Source of the DNA: Martelella lutilitoris
GTDB lineage: Bacteria; Pseudomonadota; Alphaproteobacteria; Rhizobiales; Rhizobiaceae
Reading direction: 5' to 3'
Assembly: GCF_005924265.1 (NCBI RefSeq)
Contig: NZ_VCLB01000003.1
Location: 1 to 64,000 of the forward strand
Length of the DNA stretch: 64,000 bases
Of the stretch, positions 60,169-64,000 are shown one piece after another. Made by a program: the position numbers and the translations under genes. Every line of letters starts with the position of its first letter. Position 1 is the stretch's first letter. The notes beneath the pieces are model-generated. The model was not told where the DNA came from and ran no database searches. It saw nothing but the letters and a program-made list of their open reading frames with translations.

Positions 60169-61146
60169 CTAGTTCAGGCTGCCGTAGCCCAGGTCCTCAT
60201 AGGCCTGGCGGGCCTCTTCCGGACCGTTTACCGGCATGACATCCACATAGGTCTGCGGCAGAAGCTCCTCGCCGGCAAAATAGCGCGCGACGTTTTCAGC
60301 CGATGTCGCCCCGATCAGATAGGGCTGCTGGGCCACATTGGCGACGAAGGGGCTTCCCTCCTCGGCCATGATTTCCAGCGTCTCGGGTCCGCCGTCAAGC
60401 GCGGTGACCTTGATCTCCGTGCGGCCGGTTTCCTCCAGCGCCTGCACGATGCCGATGGCGGGCTGGTCCCAGCAACCGACATGGATCGCATCGATCGTAC
60501 CCTCCGGATACTGGCTTAAGAGATCGAGCGTCTGACGACGGGCATCTTCCGGCGCATTGGCGAATTCCTCGGCCAGTTCCGGCTGGATGATCTCGATTTC
60601 CGGATAGTCCTGCAGCACGTATTTCCAAAGCCCGGTGCGGATGCCGCAAATGCGCAGCGATTCCTCGAAGGCGTTGAAGACCGCGACCTTGCCCTTGCCG
60701 CCGATAGCGTCCGCCATGTAGCGGCCGATGGTCGTGCCCATCGTGTAATTGTCGGACGTCGTGTTATTGGTCGAATAGGGCGAGGGATGATCGACGGTGA
60801 AGACCGGAATGCCGGCATTCTTCAGCGCCTCGAATTTCGGCTCGACGGCGCCGTCGCCAAGGATCGAGATTACGGCGTCGACCCCACGGTTCAAGAGCAC
60901 ATCGTGGTTGTCGGCGTGGACCTGGTTGTCGCGACCGCCATCGACCGGGACGACCGTGCCGCCAAGTTCCTCAACCGTGGTGGTGGCGCCGTTGAAGGCT
61001 TCGCGGTCCCAGAAATGCTGGGTTCCGACGACGGCGACGCCGATGGTCTTGCCCTCAAGCGACAGACCGTCTTCCTGGGCCGCAGCCGGAATGGCGTACA
61101 GGCCTGCAGCAGCGGCCATGAAGGCCGCAGCGACGAATTTTTTCAT
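60169..61146 (-). CDS. sugar ABC transporter solute-binding protein (RbsB type)
   Basis: A 325-residue periplasmic protein. The signal peptide MKKFVAAAFMAAAAGLYAIP with AAA cleavage region precedes GKTIGVAVVGTQHFWDREAFNGA, then NRGVDAVISIL, and VTALDGGPETLEIMAEE. The fold is that of periplasmic sugar-binding proteins (type I). GGAGGAG lies before the ATG. It is first gene of the importer operon and divergent from the kinase gene, with the shared 38-bp element between them. The sugar or polyol is not identified. Confidence 0.92.
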   Translation of the reverse strand: MKKFVAAAFMAAAAGLYAIPAAAQEDGLSLEGKTIGVAVVGTQHFWDREAFNGATTTVEELGGTVVPVDGGRDNQVHADNHDVLLNRGVDAVISILGDGAVEPKFEALKNAGIPVFTVDHPSPYSTNNTTSDNYTMGTTIGRYMADAIGGKGKVAVFNAFEESLRICGIRTGLWKYVLQDYPEIEIIQPELAEEFANAPEDARRQTLDLLSQYPEGTIDAIHVGCWDQPAIGIVQALEETGRTEIKVTALDGGPETLEIMAEEGSPFVANVAQQPYLIGATSAENVARYFAGEELLPQTYVDVMPVNGPEEARQAYEDLGYGSLN

Positions 61147-61203
61147 GTTCTCCTCCCTTAGAACTTCGTGACACCGCAGTGTCCCCAGAACAAGAACAAT
61201 TCG

Positions 61204-61241
61204 CTTTACAAAAGTCAAGAAATATTTCAATTGTAGAAATC
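61204..61241. promoter_or_regulatory. shared sugar-regulon element, copy B
   Basis: A 38-bp element with TTTACA (61205-61210) and TGTAGA (61232-61237) arms, matching copy A at 53133-53170. It lies 58 bp upstream of the binding-protein gene on the minus strand and ends 15 bp before the kinase start. A repressor bound here would block both divergent promoters. Confidence 0.7.
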
Positions 61242-61256
61242 CATGGAGGAGCATGC

Positions 61257-62774
61257 GTGACTGAACTGAGAATAGGACTGGATGTCGGCACGACCGCAAT
61301 TAAGGTCGCTGCCTACACGCCGGAGGGCGAATGCATGGCCAGTGCTGCCCGCGTCAACAAGGTATCGCGCCCCGCGCCGGGCCATGCCGAACAGGATATG
61401 GACACGATCTGGACGCTGACGGCCGAATGCCTCAGCGAATTGTCGGCGAAATGCGAAGGCGCGTCCTTTGCCGCGCTCGGGGTCTGCGCTCAGGGCGATG
61501 GCCTGTGGCTGATGGATGAAGCCGGCAAGCCCTGCGGCAACGCCATGCTGTGGAACGATACCCGCGCCTCCGCCGATCTTGAGACCCTGGCGCAAAGAGG
61601 CGCAACGGGCGCCGTGGGGCTTGGCTGCCACACTGACCTGTGGCCCGGAACCTCGGCCATGCTGTGGCGCTGGCTGCGCAGGAACCGTCCCGAAGCCGCC
61701 GCATGCGCCAGGGCATCCTTTACCTGCGCCGACTGGATCGGCTTCCGGCTCACCGGCAAGATCGCGACCGATTTCTCCAATGCCTCCATCCCTCTCATCG
61801 ATTTTGAAACCCGCAGCTATGGCCCGCGCCAGCTCGACCTGCTTGAATGCAATGATCTTGGCGCGATTCTCGCAGCCCCCAAACGGGCTTCGGAAAAACT
61901 CGGCGCATTGTCGCCGGACGCCGCAAGAAAGACCGGGCTTCCTGCCGGGCTGCCGGTCTCCGTCGGCACGCTCGACCTTGCAGCGATGATCGTCGGCATG
62001 GGGCTCGATCGCCCGGGCCAGACGATGATGATCCTCGGCACGACGGCCGTTGTAAATATCCTGACCGATCATGTGACGCCCACAGAAAAGCCGGTCGGCG
62101 CATCGGCGCTGCATCCGACAAGCGAGGCGATCATCCGTATTCTTGCGCCCTCAACCGGTGCTGCCGCGTTCGACTGGTTCACCGCCCTTCACCCGAAAAG
62201 CCTCGGCGGCGAATCGACCGAAGAGATTGCCGGCAAGCTCAATGCGCTGGTCGAGGACGTGCCGCCGGGCGCCAACGGCGTGACCTTCCTGCCCTATCTG
62301 AACGGCGAGCGCGCGCCCTTCGTCTCCCCCGATATCCGCGCCCAGTTCCACGGGCTGAGGGCAGACACGACCAAGGCGGAGATGGGCCGCGCCGTCATGG
62401 AAGGCACGGCGATGAGCCTGCGCCATTGTTTCGAGGCGGAAGACGGCCTGCCCCCGGCGCCGGTGCAACTGACCGGCGGCGGATCGAAAAATCCGGTCTG
62501 GTGCCAGATCATCGCCGATGTGATCGGCCAGGACATCGAGGTGTCGCCGGCCTCCGACCAGGGCTTGTGGGGCGCTGCCTGCCTGGGCGCCGCGGCTGCC
62601 GGCCTCGGCGACGCGATTGCCCTTTCGAAGCGCGAGGAGACCCCCACAGTCTATCGCGCCCGGCCCGAAATCCACGAACAATATTGCGCGGTCTATCGCC
62701 GCTACGCGCTGATCTCTTCAGCCATGCGCACCCTTCAGACCGCCCTCAACAGCCTGAAGGAGGAGAACCCATGA
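61257..62774 (+). CDS. FGGY-family carbohydrate kinase
   Basis: A 505-residue sugar/polyol kinase. The N-terminal phosphate motif is RIGLDVGTTAIKVAAY, followed by WNDTRA, and C-terminal PVQLTGGGSKNPVWCQIIADVIG. The GTG at 61257 follows GGAGGAG and places the motif at the usual distance. A longer reading from 61179 would cross the promoter element. Its stop overlaps the next dehydrogenase as ATGA. The best role is phosphorylation of a ketose made by one of the two dehydrogenases. Confidence 0.9.
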   Translation: MTELRIGLDVGTTAIKVAAYTPEGECMASAARVNKVSRPAPGHAEQDMDTIWTLTAECLSELSAKCEGASFAALGVCAQGDGLWLMDEAGKPCGNAMLWNDTRASADLETLAQRGATGAVGLGCHTDLWPGTSAMLWRWLRRNRPEAAACARASFTCADWIGFRLTGKIATDFSNASIPLIDFETRSYGPRQLDLLECNDLGAILAAPKRASEKLGALSPDAARKTGLPAGLPVSVGTLDLAAMIVGMGLDRPGQTMMILGTTAVVNILTDHVTPTEKPVGASALHPTSEAIIRILAPSTGAAAFDWFTALHPKSLGGESTEEIAGKLNALVEDVPPGANGVTFLPYLNGERAPFVSPDIRAQFHGLRADTTKAEMGRAVMEGTAMSLRHCFEAEDGLPPAPVQLTGGGSKNPVWCQIIADVIGQDIEVSPASDQGLWGAACLGAAAAGLGDAIALSKREETPTVYRARPEIHEQYCAVYRRYALISSAMRTLQTALNSLKEENP

Positions 62775-63829
62775 ACGCAATGATGAGAGCGGCCGTCTAC
62801 CACGCCCTTGACGATATCCGGCTGGAAGACAGGCCCGTTCCCGAGATCGGCCCCGGCGAGGTTCTCCTGAAGACGCTGGCCTGCGGCTTGTGCGGTGGCG
62901 AGACCATGGCATGGTACAAGAAGGCGCAGCCCAAGGTGCTCGGCCACGAGCCCGTCGGCGAAGTGGTGAAGGTCGGCGAAGGCGTCACCGACTACAAACC
63001 CGGCGACCGTCTGTTCGTCAATCATCATGTCGGTCGGGTGAATTCCCACTGGTCGCTGCGCGGCCACTTCACCCGCGACCCGTTCTACTCGTCGATGAAA
63101 CTCGATCCGGGCGGGGTCTGCGAATATTACCGCGTCACCGCCCAGCATCTGGCCATGGATGCTCATAAACTCCCCGACAGCATTTCCAACGAGGCGGCGA
63201 CGACGATCGAGCCCTGGTCCTGCGTGCTTTCCGGGCTGAAGGTTTGCAATATCCAGCCGGGCGATACGGTCGCCGTCGTCGGGGCCGGTTTCATGGGCCA
63301 GGGCTTCGTGCATCTGGCGCCGCTTTTCGGCGCCGGCAAGGTCGTCTCGCTCGATTTTTCCGAGTGGCGGCTGGAAAAGGCGCGGTTCTTCGGCGCGACC
63401 CACACGATCAACCCGAAGACCGCCGATGCGGTTGCCGAAATGCGCGCGCTCAACAATGGGCGGCTCGCGGACACCGTGATCGTCATTGCCCCCTTCCCGT
63501 CAGCCTGGGAACAGGCGATGGCGTTGGTCGAGCCGGGCGGCTGCCTGCATCTCGGCGCGCCGCTGCCACCGGGAACAGACTGGGTCCAGGACGGCCACAA
63601 GGCCTATTTCGACCAGATCACCGTCACCTCGCGCTACTCGTCCGACCACCGCGACACCTACAGTTATATCCGCCTCTTGGAAGCCGGACGGATCAGGGCG
63701 GAAGACGCCATTTCGCACCGTTTTGGCATTGAAGACAGCGCCGAGGCATTCCGCATGCTGGTCGAGGCGGAAAAATCGCTGAAGATCGTCGTCTACCCCC
63801 ACGGCATACCGGGCAAGGAGGCAGCCTGA
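62771..63829 (+). CDS. zinc-dependent alcohol dehydrogenase family protein
   Basis: A 352-residue medium-chain dehydrogenase. LACGLCGGETMAWYKK carries the first zinc Cys; LGHEPVGEVVKVGEG and IEPWSCVLSGLKV follow, and the cofactor motif is VAVVGAGFMGQGFVHLA. It couples to the kinase by ATGA overlap and to the next gene by one base. The predicted step is oxidation of a polyol to a ketose, or its reverse. Confidence 0.88.
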   Translation: MNAMMRAAVYHALDDIRLEDRPVPEIGPGEVLLKTLACGLCGGETMAWYKKAQPKVLGHEPVGEVVKVGEGVTDYKPGDRLFVNHHVGRVNSHWSLRGHFTRDPFYSSMKLDPGGVCEYYRVTAQHLAMDAHKLPDSISNEAATTIEPWSCVLSGLKVCNIQPGDTVAVVGAGFMGQGFVHLAPLFGAGKVVSLDFSEWRLEKARFFGATHTINPKTADAVAEMRALNNGRLADTVIVIAPFPSAWEQAMALVEPGGCLHLGAPLPPGTDWVQDGHKAYFDQITVTSRYSSDHRDTYSYIRLLEAGRIRAEDAISHRFGIEDSAEAFRMLVEAEKSLKIVVYPHGIPGKEAA

Positions 63830-64000
63830 TGCTGGAAGAACTCAAGGAAATCGTCTGCGAACAGAACCACGAGCTGCCGGCGGCCGGCCTTGTCGTCGGC
63901 TCAGGCGGAAATGTCTCGGGACGCGACCCGGAAACCGGCCTCGTCGTGATAAAACCATCGGGCGTCAAATTCGCCAAGCTGACGCCGGAGACCATGGTGG
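63829..64000 (+). CDS. class II aldolase/AraD-family protein (3' truncated)
   Basis: Only the first 57 codons are in the window. MLEELKEIVCEQNHELPAAG leads into GSGGNVSGRDPETG and VIKPSGVKFAKLTPETMV, the N-terminal half of the AraD / fuculose-phosphate aldolase fold with its phosphate-binding GNVSG and KPSG motifs. The zinc His residues lie beyond the edge. L-ribulose-5-phosphate 4-epimerase activity would make xylulose 5-phosphate, a transketolase substrate; an aldolase is the alternative. Confidence 0.82.
   Translation, partial: MLEELKEIVCEQNHELPAAGLVVGSGGNVSGRDPETGLVVIKPSGVKFAKLTPETMV

Noticed and set aside
61179-61256. Longer N-terminus for the FGGY kinase
   Set aside because: It would run through the shared 38-bp element and displace the phosphate motif from the N-terminus; the GTG at 61257 has a good ribosome-binding site.
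1-64000. tRNA, rRNA, CRISPR, insertion-sequence or prophage features
   Set aside because: I looked for cloverleaf ends, regularly spaced repeats, transposase motifs and att-like duplications and found none I could support.

Overview
The window is a high-GC alphaproteobacterial segment, most likely from a Rhizobiales plant- or soil-associated bacterium. The evidence is paired IalB- and SapC-family genes, TRAP transporters inside catabolic operons, beta-ketoadipate genes of rhizobial type and ATGA/TAATG-coupled operons. A Martelella- or Rhizobium-like host is a guess from gene content, not a match. I see no rRNA, tRNA, CRISPR array, transposase or integrase. Functions were assigned by reading motifs and context; no database search was possible. 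Apart from three gaps (3.7-4.2, 5.6-6.1 and 17.6-18.2 kb) coding is nearly continuous. Genes at both edges are cut.

Region 1 (1-5.6 kb) holds surface functions: the 3' part of a large autotransporter, an IalB-family periplasmic protein and a SapC-family protein.

Region 2 (6.1-19.8 kb) looks like a complete but rearranged indole-3-acetic acid (auxin) catabolic locus. The order iacH-A-C-D-E-F-G on the minus strand gives an amidase, a flavin monooxygenase, a Rieske dioxygenase (alpha and beta), an SDR, a ferredoxin-type reductase and a flavin reductase. Two unassigned dehydrogenases follow. Upstream are a TRAP transporter, iacB, a MarR regulator (iacR) and iacI. The iacH and iacB promoters share a conserved promoter/operator element.

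Region 3 (19.8-34.8 kb, all minus strand) is a catabolic cluster whose substrate I cannot name. It encodes a class III transaminase, GMC oxidoreductase, HpaB-like flavin monooxygenase, YUCCA/CzcO-like FAD monooxygenase, RidA, a DUF1028 Ntn-hydrolase-like protein, aldehyde dehydrogenase, LysR regulator, a polyamine/opine-type ABC importer and an ArgE-like deacylase. It is the best candidate here for an undescribed pathway, probably for an amine or amide.

Region 4 (34.9-51.1 kb) is an aromatic-acid funnel. A LuxR-family regulator is followed by pcaIJF, convergent pobA, and then an operon resembling the CoA-dependent beta-oxidative hydroxycinnamate pathway: SDR dehydrogenase, enoyl-CoA hydratase, TRAP importer, MarR, feruloyl/coumaroyl-CoA synthetase, amidohydrolase-type beta-ketoacyl-CoA hydrolase and acyl-CoA dehydrogenase. 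It ends with an IclR regulator and a PobR-like AraC regulator. Coumarate would become 4-hydroxybenzoate, then protocatechuate through PobA. PcaIJF would finish beta-ketoadipate, which is also the endpoint of the catechol expected from auxin breakdown. Ring-cleavage genes (pcaGHBCD, catABC) are not in the window.

Region 5 (51.2-64 kb) is a sugar/polyol cluster: a split transketolase, two zinc dehydrogenases, a molybdopterin sulfoxide/N-oxide reductase-like enzyme, a ribose-type ABC importer, an FGGY kinase and the start of an AraD-like epimerase/aldolase. A 38-bp element occurs in both divergent promoters (30/38 identical) and ties the two halves into one regulon.
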